Positions 25,252 through 35,676 of a stretch of DNA of 64,000 nucleotides are shown here, in pieces. Source of the stretch: Allacma fusca (lineage: Eukaryota > Arthropoda > Collembola > Symphypleona > Sminthuridae); assembly GCA_947179485.1 (NCBI GenBank), contig OX359246.1, forward strand, positions 24,490,001 to 24,554,000, read 5' to 3'. A model generated the notes under the pieces. The model ran no database searches. It had not been told where the DNA came from and saw only the letters and a program-made list of their open reading frames with translations. Within the stretch, counting starts at the first letter, position 1, and every line of letters starts with the position of its first letter. The translations under genes and the position numbers were made by a program.

Positions 25252-25769
25252 TGTGCCAGAGACTTAATTTTTTCCTGGGTGATAGATATTCACTGGAAAC
25301 TATTTTTTTTGTATGGATCTGTCTCGAGATGTTGTTATTTTTTTTAAAGAAGATTTTATGTCACTGGGTAGTTCCCACGGTGCAGGAGATACTGTTTTAA
25401 AATACTTTTGTAATTGAAATCTTTGTAGTATCTTGGTCAATGGAGGACCATTGATAGCTTTATCCTTGGGAGTGTTCAAGTGGACAGGGTTTGACACTCT
25501 TAAAATTTTAAGGTTGATAATGAACGTGTATGTTAGAGCGTTTGCATTTCCTGGGATATGTTTTGAAGCGAAGGTCTTGGAATTTTTAAAGCTATTTTCT
25601 TTGCATTTATTTTGGAGTGAAAGTATTTCTATTGGAGCGGAGAGATATCCTTGCTAATGGAATGTATTCAAAGGGAGCATGTTTGGGGATTTTTCTGGAA
25701 GTATTGGCAAATTTTTATCACTTAGGAAGGCTACCTTCAGAATTCTGCGGGATTTGTTTTTGATATTCT
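25252..25769 (-). promoter_or_regulatory. 5' flank of the SLC7A14-like coding start
   Basis: AT-rich sequence between the start codon and the 30-bp array; it should hold the 5' UTR end or an intron leading to an upstream UTR exon. I see no convincing TATA box or initiator, so the promoter is not placed. Confidence 0.3.
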
Positions 25770-26652
25770 TGATTCGAGGAGAGATATCCTTGGTTATGTC
25801 AGTTCCTGGGAAGATCTCCTTGGAATCGCTAATTCTTGGAGATTTATTTTTGTCTATGACAATTTCTGGAGAGATATCCTTGCTTATGTCGATACCTGGA
25901 GAGATATCTTAGGATTGGTAATTCCTGGAGAGATATCCTTGGTTATGTCAATTCCTGGGAAGATATCCTTGGAATCGATAATTCTTGGAGATGTTTCCTT
26001 GCTTATGTCAATTCCTGGTGATATATCCTTGGTAATGTTAATTCCTGGAGAGATATCCTTGGTAATGTTAATTCCTGGAGAGATATCCTTGGTAATGTTA
26101 ATTCCTGGAGAGGTATCCTTGCTAATGTTAATTCCTGGAGAGGTATCCTTGCTAATATTAATTCCTTTAGAGATATCCTTGGAACTGCTAATTCCTGGAG
26201 AGATATCCTTTCTAATGTTAATTCCTTTAGAGATATCCTTGGAACTGCTAATTCTAAGAGATTTATTCTTGCGTATGTCACTTCCTGGGAAGATATCCCT
26301 GGAATTGTTAATCCTAGTATTTTATCCTTTCTATTATCAATTCCTGGGAAGATATCCTTGGGATTGTTAATTCCTGGACAGATACTCTTACAGATATCCT
26401 TGCTTGAGGTAATGCCTGGAAATATCTCCGTTAATTCCTACAGAGATATCCTTGCTTCAGTGAATTCCTGGAAATATCTCCTTGGGCTATTTAATCCTCT
26501 AGAGATATCCTTGCTACAGTTAATTCGTGGGCAGATCTTCGTGAAAATATCCTCTCCAGAAGAGTTCCTTCGTAAATGTCACTTCGAAGACAACAATCCA
26601 AGAGCTTTTCGCGCCGATGTAAAATTTTGCGAAGATATCCTTGGAAATGGAA
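25770..26652. repeat. 30-bp tandem array upstream of the SLC7A14-like start
   Basis: About 29 units built on ATTCCTGGAGAGATATCCTT followed by GGTAATGTTA. The units are most regular from 26030 to 26230 and decay on both sides. Each unit carries the palindrome GATATC. The array begins about 0.5 kb upstream of the first coding exon, so it may lie in the promoter or a 5' UTR intron. Long open frames on both strands come from the multiple-of-3 period. Confidence 0.95.
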
Positions 26653-27439
26653 ATAATTGAAGAAGATAATTTCTAAATATTAATTCCTTCGTAGAAATCC
26701 TTGAAAATTTAAATTTCAGAAGATATTTTTGGACAAATTTGTTACTTCGCCCACAAAAAGCGCCTTCTGCGCAATTTTACTTGTTCTTCTGGTTGGCGGA
26801 GATATCCTTGGAAATGGAACCTTCCCGAAAAGAAATTTTGTCCAGAGGCTCGTCCGTATAAGAAGACCGTATTGAAAAATACTAATTCCGGAGAAAATCC
26901 CTGAGACCTTTTTCCAATCCCAGAGTAAGGAAGGGAAAATCTCTGGAGAGATCGAAGGAAAGGGAAAAGAAGGGATTTGATGAGGAAATTCCAACTGAAT
27001 TAGGATCTTGTTTTCCGCTTAGTGAGAGTAAAGGGAAGGGCGGAGAAGTCCAAGGAGAAGCGAACAGTGTCGCCTTCCATTATCCAATCAAGGAGGTTTG
27101 CACAGCAGTCGATTCGGGCTATAACGTACCGCACTTACAAGAACATTTTTCTCTCAAATATTTTGTCACATTCCCAATTAATATTTTTCAAAAAATATTT
27201 TCCCTTTTTTTTGGAAAAATTTATTTTGTGACGATTGTCCAATAAGGAGGGGGGATTTGGGCTGGAGGTCCTTATATGGAAAGTGCACTGTATTTATTAT
27301 CAGAGTTTTTCCTGATGGGACCTCCGTCCTCGTCGTGACCTGACTTTTGCATGAGTGACTCCAGAAACGGCATGAGTGATTCCCTGTGGAGGATAATCGT
27401 CTTATAGTCGTCTCACTTTGATTTATTCAAGAATCTAGG

Positions 27440-27524
27440 TCAACCCCTATAATTTCCATTCCTCTCGCTGCGTCTCGTGTAAAAGGCGGGAGATTGGAAT
27501 TCCGTCAATCCGGCCAGCAGAGTC
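27440..27524 (-). CDS. Candidate terminal coding exon, unknown gene
   Basis: Strong acceptor GTTTTTTTTCATTGCAG|GACTC. One frame reads TLLAGLTEFQSPAFYTRRSE then RNGNYRG and TGA at 27442-27440; a second open frame reads DSAGRIDGIPISRLLHETQR then EEWKL and TAG. An AATAAA on the same strand at 27427-27422 would serve as a poly(A) signal just after the stop. This would end a minus-strand gene whose earlier exons lie to the right. Alternatively it is a 5' UTR exon of the SLC7A14-like gene, which has the same strand and lies downstream. Confidence 0.35.
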
Positions 27525-27837
27525 CTGCAATGAAAAAAACATTCAAAAACAACTACATCAGATGGTTTTGTATTCCGAGGAAACACTCAAGTCAGTCGGT
27601 GCCTTTGCACTTTGTGTTACGTGAATAGTCATCAGAATGAGATTTATCTTCGTTTTTTCTATCGAGCATGTCAAGAGTTCTCATACAGTTTATTCTTGGT
27701 GGGGAAGAAACTCACATTTTATCACGTTGTTAATTTTTCTACATTTTGCTACTACATTTATTCTTCTACAGATTCCTATATTATTAACTTCGCGACTATT
27801 GCAGAATTTGGAAATTTGTCTAGTTTTTTAGACAGTA

Positions 27838-28565
27838 TAACACAGCGGTAATTTTTTGACATTTTGCTACAGTTTCTATTTTTCGACATTTTATCAGAGC
27901 GGTAATTGTTCGACATTTTGACCCAGTTTATTTTTGGATAGTTTACCATATAACTGTAATTTTTCGCCATTTTGCTCCAGTTTCTATTTTTGACATTTTA
28001 CCAGACTGGTAATTTTTCGACGTTTTACCAGAACTGTAATTTTGCGACATTTTACCAGAACTGTAATTTTTCGACATTTTCCTCAAGTTTCTATTTTTTG
28101 ACATTTTCCTCAAGTTTCTATTTTTTGACATTTTCCCCAAGTTTCTATTTTTTGACATTTTATCAGAGCGGTAATTTTTCAGCATATTACCCGAGCGGTA
28201 AATTTTCGACATTTTACCCGAGCGGTAATTTTTCGGCATTTTACCAGAGCAGTAATTTTTCGAAATTTTACTAGAACTGTAATTTTTCGAAATTTTACCA
28301 GAACTGTAATTTTTCGAAATTTTACCAGAACTGTAATTTTTCGACATTTTCCTCCAGTTTCTATTTTTTGACATTTTACCCGAGTGGTTATTTTTCGGCA
28401 TTTTACCCGAGCAGTAATTTTTCGACATCTTACCAGAGCGGTATTGTTTCGACATTTTTCTTCAATATTCTTTTGAAGAGTGTTTACCATAGCGACAATT
28501 TGTCGACATTTTACTCCACACTTTATATTTCGACATTTTACCAGAGCGGCAATATTACAGGTTTA
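27838..28565. repeat. 27-bp tandem array (TTTTTCGACATTTTACCAGA type)
   Basis: About 27 units of TTTTACCAGAACTGTAATTT plus TTCGACA. Exact 27-bp spacing is seen between 28271 and 28298 and in the next units. Sub-variants (CCTCAAGTTTCTATTTTTTG and ACCCGAGCGGTAATTTTTCG) alternate in runs. Decayed copies continue to about 28830. The TTCGACATTTTAC core is shared with the array at 38.87-39.99 kb. Confidence 0.95.
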
Positions 28566-29924
28566 ATTTTACTACAATTACTCTCAAATCATTTTCCTTA
28601 ATATTGATTCTTTCCCCCTTTTCTCCAATGTTAATTTTTTGACATTCTGCCTCAACGTAAATTTTTGAACATTTTACCACAAAGTTAATTTCCCTTAAAT
28701 GTCTCACACTTAATTTGTCTACCATTTTCCCCAAATAATTTCCCCAGAATTTACCACTATTTTAACGCATCGACATTTTATCATTTTTTTAAACTTCCGA
28801 CGTTTTGCCCCAATTTTAACATTTACGACAATTAAACGGAAAAAACGGTACTTTTAGAACTGCTCTTATCCCAGGATTGTACTGTAATGGATCCCTATTA
28901 AATATCATGCTTTCAGCTTGTTTTCCTACACAGAAAATTACAATGAAATCCAGGTTATCTTCACAAAGAGCGTTTCTCCCTCTTGGATGTTTCCAGCTCC
29001 AATCATAGTATCTCGATTGTCATTGATATCCCGAGGGCTTTGTGGTTTTCGACTTCCCTTTCATTCAAAATGACATCTCCTGAAATGTTGTTTAAAATTG
29101 CTCAATTCCGTCAAGCTCTGCTTAAAAGTATCAATTCCTTTCTATATACAAAGGCAATTTTGAATGGGCTCTTTTACCAGGGACGGACCGCATTAAGTGG
29201 GTGAGTGCTTTTAACAATACAGAACTTCCCCCCAGAACTGCTTCTACTCCGCCCCAATGCACTCTGAAGCTGACATTTTTAAAAGTCTCAAAAGACCCTT
29301 CCAAAATAGCTAACATATTAACTTGTGTATAAATTAGAAAAATTATATTGTGTTAAATGTTAATTTTTAACCAAATATTTGGGTTTTTACCCAAAAGGGG
29401 AAAATAGTCGGGTCTCATAAGGAGCACTATTTCTGGGGCACTCTGGGACCCCTCCCAAAAGGAACAATTATTGAGCTGTGAGTAAAAATGTTAAATTTGC
29501 TGACGCCAGCTGTAAATGTAAATGTATCCCGAGTTTCGGCAATAAAATGAGATTTTATCATGTGAAACGACAACTACCATTTCTTTTGCAAGTTCCGAAC
29601 AATAAAATTACCCAAGGACTAATTTAATTCCCTCGAATGTCCCCGCGTCTGCTACACACTCCCTGTAAAAATGTTGAATTCATTCCGTTCCATTACAAAA
29701 GCCATAGTGTGGGAACGGGCTATCACCTGATCGCAGTCTTTTCAGTATGGGTAAAGATACACACAATTTTATTTTAAATTTCCCGGGCTCCCGAAAAAAT
29801 TTGTCTCCCCTTACCCCAATTTTTACAATTTGTACGGATATTTTTTAAAAATTGTACAACCGGATTAATTCTTTTAAAATATTACGCAAAGCATCTATCT
29901 TGTCAAGGGAAGCTTCACCCTAAT

Positions 29925-30815
29925 TTATTAAACTTAGCCAAGTGACCTAACTGTAGCTGAATACAATTCTGGGGTCACATGGGGTCAAAATCTAGAAACA
30001 GAGTTAAAAATTTTAACTTTCTAAAACGAATATTTCTTTTTAAGACACTAAACTATTTATTCAAAGAAAAGTTTTTCATTATTTTCCATTAAATTTTATT
30101 CCCATTTTAAAAATTATCTTCGAGAGTGACCCAGGTCAAAAATTTAAGGTCACGGGGCTCGAAACCTACCAGCCATGATAGTATGATTTGAAGATTTGAA
30201 AATCAGCAATTTTTTGCTACCAGATTAATTTCTGTGTCAAAAATGTCTCAACCCTGTCAAAAGGAAACGTTTGGTCCCGTTTTTTTCAAATGACCTTCAA
30301 TGACCTATGTAAATATTCCCTGGGTCACGGGGATTAAGTGTTTTTTGAAAATTTGAAGAATAGTTTTGTTTTACAGCACTAAATTTGATTAAGAACAAGA
30401 TTCTGATACTGCTTTAGAGTACAGTTTGAACCAGATTTAAAAAAATAACCCCAGTGACCTGGGAAAATATTTTCGGGGTCACAGGGGTCACGATGTTTTG
30501 AAAATTTTAAACACCGTTTGATTTTACAGCATTAAATTCAGAAAACATTTTTGTATTGCATTTTAGCATAACCAAATCAAAATTTTAAAAATTAGCCCCC
30601 AGTGACCTAGGTAAATTTTCTCAGGGTCACAGGGGTCAAAATTTACAGAGAATTTCAAAATAAGTTTTATCTTACAGCATTAAATTCAATTCAGAAAATA
30701 TTTTGGTACTGCCTTTGAGCAATACTTGGTCAAGATTTAAAAAATCAACCCCAGTGACCTAGGTCAAAATTTTGAGGGTCAACTGGGGTCAAAACATTTT
30801 TCCAATGAATTGTTT
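29925..30815. repeat. About 150-180-bp satellite-like monomers, six copies
   Basis: A long-period repeat anchored by CCAGTGACCTAGGTAAAATT followed by GGGTCACAGGGGTCAAAAT. Anchors lie near 29942, 30126, 30301, 30454, 30602 and 30754, with spacing of 184, 175, 153, 148 and 152 bp. The right half is more regular. Other shared words are ACAGCATTAAATTCA and GAAAATATTTTGGTA. No open frame spans it. Confidence 0.85.
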
Positions 30816-32220
30816 TCTGTTTCCACGAGTTTTTGTGTCAAATTTATATACATTTTTGCTACAGTCTGGAAATGTCCGACGGAGCCCTGTACCCCGAATA
30901 AATATCTGTGTACAAAACTTTATGGGCTAAAGTTTCGAGACAATTTTTCCAAATCGATGAGAAAGTCTGCTCTTATATAGATACACAGCCCCAGAAAAAT
31001 AAACAATGGAAGAAAAACAAGGGAAATTTAGGGACTAGATTTAATTCCCTTTTTTAGTCCCTCTCTCAACAACTGCGCCACTCCACATCTGGGCTGGAAA
31101 CTTATTTGATCCGAAGTCATGTCATTAAAACAACTCTTGGTTACGTAAAAGCACTTGATCCAGTCAAGATGCTTTAAATGAGTTTCTCCCAAATCCCCAC
31201 ACTTTCACACTATCTCAACTTAAGCCTTCCTCCGTCTCACAGTCAAGTCTCCCCAGGCCGGATCCCATCCTACAACAGCACTAGACATGTCCCCAAAATT
31301 CCCCTAAAATAAAATTTAAGGTCTGCTTGGGAAGCACTAATGTCCCAGAAAATCCCAATTTTTTATAACAGTCAAAAGTTTCATGCAGAGACAGAATTTA
31401 CGGTCCCAAAGAGCCCTAACTACAAGGAATGGAAAATTTTACTCCTTTAAAATACACATTTAACATAATTAACACATTATTTTCGAAACATAACATTTTG
31501 CCTGTGGAGCTTATGTGCGAAAATATTTTTTCATATTTTGCAATAGGGTTTTTATACCAGAGTCCGTATTAGCCCTGGTATTAAAAATGGACGTCACATT
31601 TAGGGAAGTAATTAAAGGTAGGCGGAAATCCCTACAAATATTTTACCGTTGTAGGGCTCTTGCAAAGATAAGGCTTTTGTAAAGGCGTTTGTGATAGCGA
31701 GAATCCACTGGGATATCCCGGGCTGACGATAGTAGCATAAAAATAAAAAAAGAGAAAGCAAACAAATGCTATCCAACTTGGGCAACGTTGACCATTGTTA
31801 ATTTTTCCCTGGGCCGATAGCAAACTAAGCACTGCCTCTGTCTCTCTCACTCAGAGGACAAAAAAGTAGAGATTAACCTTGTCTCAACTTTCCCAACCAT
31901 ATGGCACACGGGACACATTTCAGGGCTATTGGGAATCAAATGGGCCTCGGAAAATAGTTCCAGCTGTATCTGTACGTACACAGTGGATCTCCTTTGAATA
32001 GCCCCCCTTTGACGTGGGCAGAATTCCAGGGATAAAATCCGTACGGTTTCATTCAAAGGAAAAAAAGCTGGTATGTATGTTAATGTTAATATTGTAGGCG
32101 TAATGTTTTATAATGGTAAATTTCTAACGGTTGCGTGGATGCATTTCAGATTGCAAGCAAAATGTTTCGCACGAATGTTTTCTTGAAAGCAAAAGGGGTA
32201 AAATACGCCCGAGGGTTGAG

Positions 32221-32770
32221 CGTAAATTTGTGAAACAATTTCTGTGCAAATATTTGGCGCAAATGTTTAGACAGATTTTTGTGTGCATTTTTAGGCAAAA
32301 TTGTGTGTAAACATTTGGTGCAAATTTGTGGGCTAATTTTTGTGTAAACATTTGGTGCAAATTTGTGGGCTAATTTTTGTGTAAACATTTGGTGCAAATT
32401 TGTGGGCTAATTTTTGTGTAAACATTTGGTACAAATTTGTGGGCAAATTTTTGTGTAAACATTTGGTGCAAATTTGTGGGCTAATTTTTGTGTAAACATT
32501 TGGTACAAATTTGTGGGCAAATTTTTGTGTAAACATTTGGCGCAAGTTTGTGGCAAATTTTTGTGTAAACATTTGGCGCAAGTTTGTGGGCAAATTTTTG
32601 TGTAAGCATTTGGCGTAAATTTGTGAGTACATTTTTGTATAAGCATTTGACGCAAATTTGTGGGCAAATGTTTGTGTAAACATTCGGCGCAATTTTGTGG
32701 ACAAATTTGTACAAATTTTTGAGGCAAATTCGTGGGCAAGTTTATGTTCAAAATTTTGCGTAAATTTTTA
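32221..32770. repeat. 37-bp tandem array (GTGTAAACATTTGGTGCAAA type)
   Basis: About 14 units of GTGTAAACATTTGGTGCAAA plus TTTGTGGGCTAATTTTT. The period is exactly 37 bp in the regular part (C at 32349 to C at 32386). Because 37 is one more than a multiple of 3, each frame reads the same peptide cycle with a shift, so three overlapping minus-strand open frames look alike. Not coding. Confidence 0.95.
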
Positions 32771-33070
32771 AAGATCCCAATTTGACTACTTGTTCCAATG
32801 TATTTTGTTAGCAGCCATTGATTTTGATGTGAGAGCGTCTACTGGATGGGATCTGACTCTGGTGATAAGAAACAAGGGTGTGGCGCATATAAGGAGAGTC
32901 CACTGTAGGAGCTGTACTACTTGGGCTGTAACGTGCAGAGTGCTAAAATAGTATCCACATGGGAAGTCCTAAGTTGACTCCTGTAATTTCCTTTGGACAA
33001 AGCCAGCTGTCAATTTCCCCACTGTTATTAAGGAAGGTGTCATTTACCACACTCTTGAGTCAATCTACAG

Positions 33071-33193
33071 GAAAAGGTTTCCGATGGAATGTCATTTCCA
33101 CGCTTCCTCTCCCTCCCGTTAGCGCACACAACAAGTGACGAGGAAATTGTCCAGCTTTCAAAGGAAATTGGAGGCAAATCCTTTAACTATTAA
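33071..33193 (+). CDS. Candidate terminal coding exon, unknown gene
   Basis: After ...GTCAATCTACAG the frame reads EKVSDGMSFPRFLSLPLAHT then TSDEEIVQLSKEIGGKSFNY and TAA. The overlapping frame after a second acceptor (CTCTCCCTCCCGTTAG|CGC, 33123) is also open, as far as a donor at 33286 (TCCAG|GTACAA), and a minus-strand frame is open too. At most one can be real. The island is GC-richer than the arrays on both sides. Confidence 0.22.
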   Translation, partial: EKVSDGMSFPRFLSLPLAHTTSDEEIVQLSKEIGGKSFNY

Positions 33194-33404
33194 TGACTCA
33201 CGTCGGGACAAGGATCGTTCCCTTCTCTGTACACGACACTCGGAGGTGGGAATCAGAGTCCCTCTATTACACACAAATTGTCCAGGTACAATTACTTCTT
33301 GTACTTTCTACCACACAGGGAAAATCGTCTAGTTGGAGCTTCACTCAATGCAAAATGTTCTATTTGCACTTCCTGTTAAGACTATGTACATTTTTCTACA
33401 TGCA

Positions 33405-33955
33405 AAATCACTAAACCCAAAATTTTATGCATACAAATTCACTAAAAGCAAAATGGTCTATATACAAATTCAATAAAATTCAAATGGGCTACATAAAAAT
33501 TCCCTGAAAGCAAAATGGTCTATACGCAAATCTACTAAAAGCAAAACAGTTCAAATGCAAATTCACTGAAAGCCAAATGTTCAAGTCGGAAATTCACTAA
33601 AAGCAAAACGGTCAACATACAAATTCACAGAAAGCCAAATGGTCTATACGAAAATTCAATGATAGCAAAATGGACTACATGAAAATTCAATAAAAGGAAA
33701 ATGGCCTGCAAACAAATCCACTAAAATCAAAATGATCTAGATGTGCTTTTGATTGAAAGCAAAATGTTCTACATGTAAATTCACTCAAAGCAAAATGGTA
33801 TGCATGCAAATTTCCGGTATGCAAATTCACTAAAAGCAAAATGGTCTATATACATTTCCGGTTAAAAACAAAATGGTTTACAAGGAGTTTCACTAAAAGA
33901 AAAATCGTCTTTATGCATATTCGGTTAAATGCAAAATGGTCTATGTACTTAAGTG
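33405..33955 (-). repeat. 31-bp tandem array, inverted partner of the next array
   Basis: About 18 units of AAATTCACTAAAAGCAAAAT plus GGTCTATATAC, 31 bp apart (for example 33435 and 33466). Its core GCAAAATGGTCTAT is the reverse complement of ATAGACCATTTTGC, the core of the adjoining array to the right, so the two arrays are head-to-head. Confidence 0.93.
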
Positions 33956-33960
33956 TCACG

Positions 33961-35310
33961 GAGTATGATACGTTTTTAACCAAAATATTTATAAGCCTTT
34001 TTGCGTTTTTAACAACCTGATTATAGAACGTTTTGCATTTTTAACCAAAATGATTATAAACCATTTTGCGTTTTTAGCCAAATTGATCATAAACCATTTT
34101 GCGTTTTTAATCACACTGATTATAGACCATTTTGCATTTCCCTCAAAACTGATGCGTTTTTAGCCAAAAAAAAAACCATTTTGCGTTTTTAAACAAAATG
34201 ATTATAGAACATTTTGCATTTTTAGCCAAATTGCTCAAAAACCATCTTGCGATTTTAATCACGCTGATTATAGACCATTTTGTATTTCCCTCAAAACTGA
34301 TGCATTTTTAGCCAAATTGATCTTAAACCAGTTTGGGATTTTAATGAAACTGATTATACAACATTTTGCACTTTTAGCCAAAATGATTGTAGAACATTTT
34401 GCACTTTTAGTCAAAATGATTATAGACCATTTTTCATTATTCTCAAAACTGATGAGCTTTTAGCCAAAATAATTATAAACCATTTTGCGTTTTTAATCAA
34501 AATGATTATAGAACATTTTGCACTTTTAGCCAAACTGATTATAGAACATTTTGGGTTTTTAATCAAACTGATTATAGACCATTTTTCATTATCCTCAAAA
34601 CTGATACGTTTTTAACCAAAATATTTATAAGCCTTTTTGCGTTTTTAACAACCTGATTATAGAACGTTTTGCATTTTTAACCAAAATGATTATAAACCAT
34701 TTTGCGTTTTTAGCCAAATTGATCATAAACCATTTTGCGTTTTTAATCACACTGATTATAGACCATTTTGTATTTCCCTCAAAACTGATGAGCTTTTAGC
34801 CAAAATAATTATAAACCATTTTGCGTTTTTAATCAAAATGATTATAGAACATTTTGCATTGTTAGCCAAATTGATCATAAACCAACTTGCGTTTTTAATC
34901 ACGCTGGTTATAGACCATTCTGCATTTCCCTCAAAACTGATGCGCTTTTAACCAAAATAATTATAAACCATTTTGCGTTTTTAATCAAAATGATTATAGA
35001 ACATTTTGCATTTTTAGCCAAATTGATCATAAACCAACTTGTGTTTTTAATCACGCTGGTTATAGACCATTTTGCATTTCCCTCAAAACTGATGCGCTTT
35101 TAACCAAAATAATTATAAACCATTTTGGGTTTTCAGCCAAACTGATTATAGGCCATTTTGCATTTCTCTCAAAACTGATGCGTTTTTAGCTAGATTGATT
35201 ATAAACCATTTTGCGTTTTTAGACACTGATTATAAACCATTTTGCATTTCTCTCAAAACTGATGCGTTTTTAGCCCAACTGATTATAAACCCTTTTGCGT
35301 TTTTACTCAA
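33961..35310 (+). repeat. 33-bp tandem array with higher-order structure
   Basis: About 40 units of ATTATAAACCATTTTGCGTT plus TTTAATCAAAATG. Unit variants (ATAGAACATTTTGC, CATAAACCATTTTGC, ATAGACCATTTTGCATTTCC) recur in a fixed order, giving a 152-bp higher-order repeat (landmarks 34787, 34939 and 35091). A nearly identical block of about 190 bp is repeated 636 bp apart (33967 and 34603). Confidence 0.95.
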
Positions 35311-35568
35311 ACAGGACCCGCAGTTCCTTTGAGCAAAACTGCCCAAGCATGAGCCAACTGCACAAACACACCGAAGGAAAGGCATACGCACATGCAGGGA
35401 GGAAATGCACGTAAGTGGAAGGAACAGAAAGACAGTGGACTCCTAAGTAAATTTGCATGTCCCTGCCCAGAGTTGAGTCCTCAATAATTAAAAGCCCCTA
35501 AATAACAAATGTTCCTTCCCCTCCTGCGCCTGTGCCCCTCGTCTTAATTCTTCCCAGAAAATCTTTAC

Positions 35569-35676
35569 TTCTTTACATTTCGGGAGCGTCAAAGAGGTGG
35601 AATTCATTATCCATGCTTGACTCTCAGAACTACAACCTCTAAATAATGGATGAGCTGCTAATTTCTCCCTCACCCA
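35569..35676 (-). CDS. Candidate coding exon, unknown gene
   Basis: Acceptor CCTTTTTGCTCAG|TGGGTG is strong and donor GAA|GTAAAG acceptable. The frame reads WVREKLAAHPLFRGCSSESQ then AWIMNSTSLTLPKCKE. If not spliced it stays open to a TAA at 35490-35488. AHPLFRGCS faintly recalls the start of cyclic-nucleotide-binding domains, but the rest does not follow, so I assign no function. It lies in a GC-richer island between two tandem arrays. Confidence 0.25.

Noticed and set aside
25915-26370. 151-codon Ile/Ser/Leu repeat protein
   Set aside because: Product of the 30-bp array; the opposite strand is open as well (92 codons).
27943-28455. 170-codon Lys/Ser/Asn/Gly-rich open frame (minus)
   Set aside because: Falls inside the 27-bp array; overlapping frames on the same strand read other repeats. 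There is no unique sequence at either end.
31847-32056. Minus-strand frame with CPVCHMVGK suggesting a zinc finger
   Set aside because: Only one Cys pair and no second pair in spacing; the upstream half contains the dispersed GGAGATCCACTGTGTAC repeat word, so the frame is probably fortuitous.
32333-32751. Three overlapping Lys/Asn/Thr/Cys-rich minus-strand proteins
   Set aside because: The 37-bp period shifts frame by one each unit, so all three frames give the same cyclic peptide; this is an array artefact.
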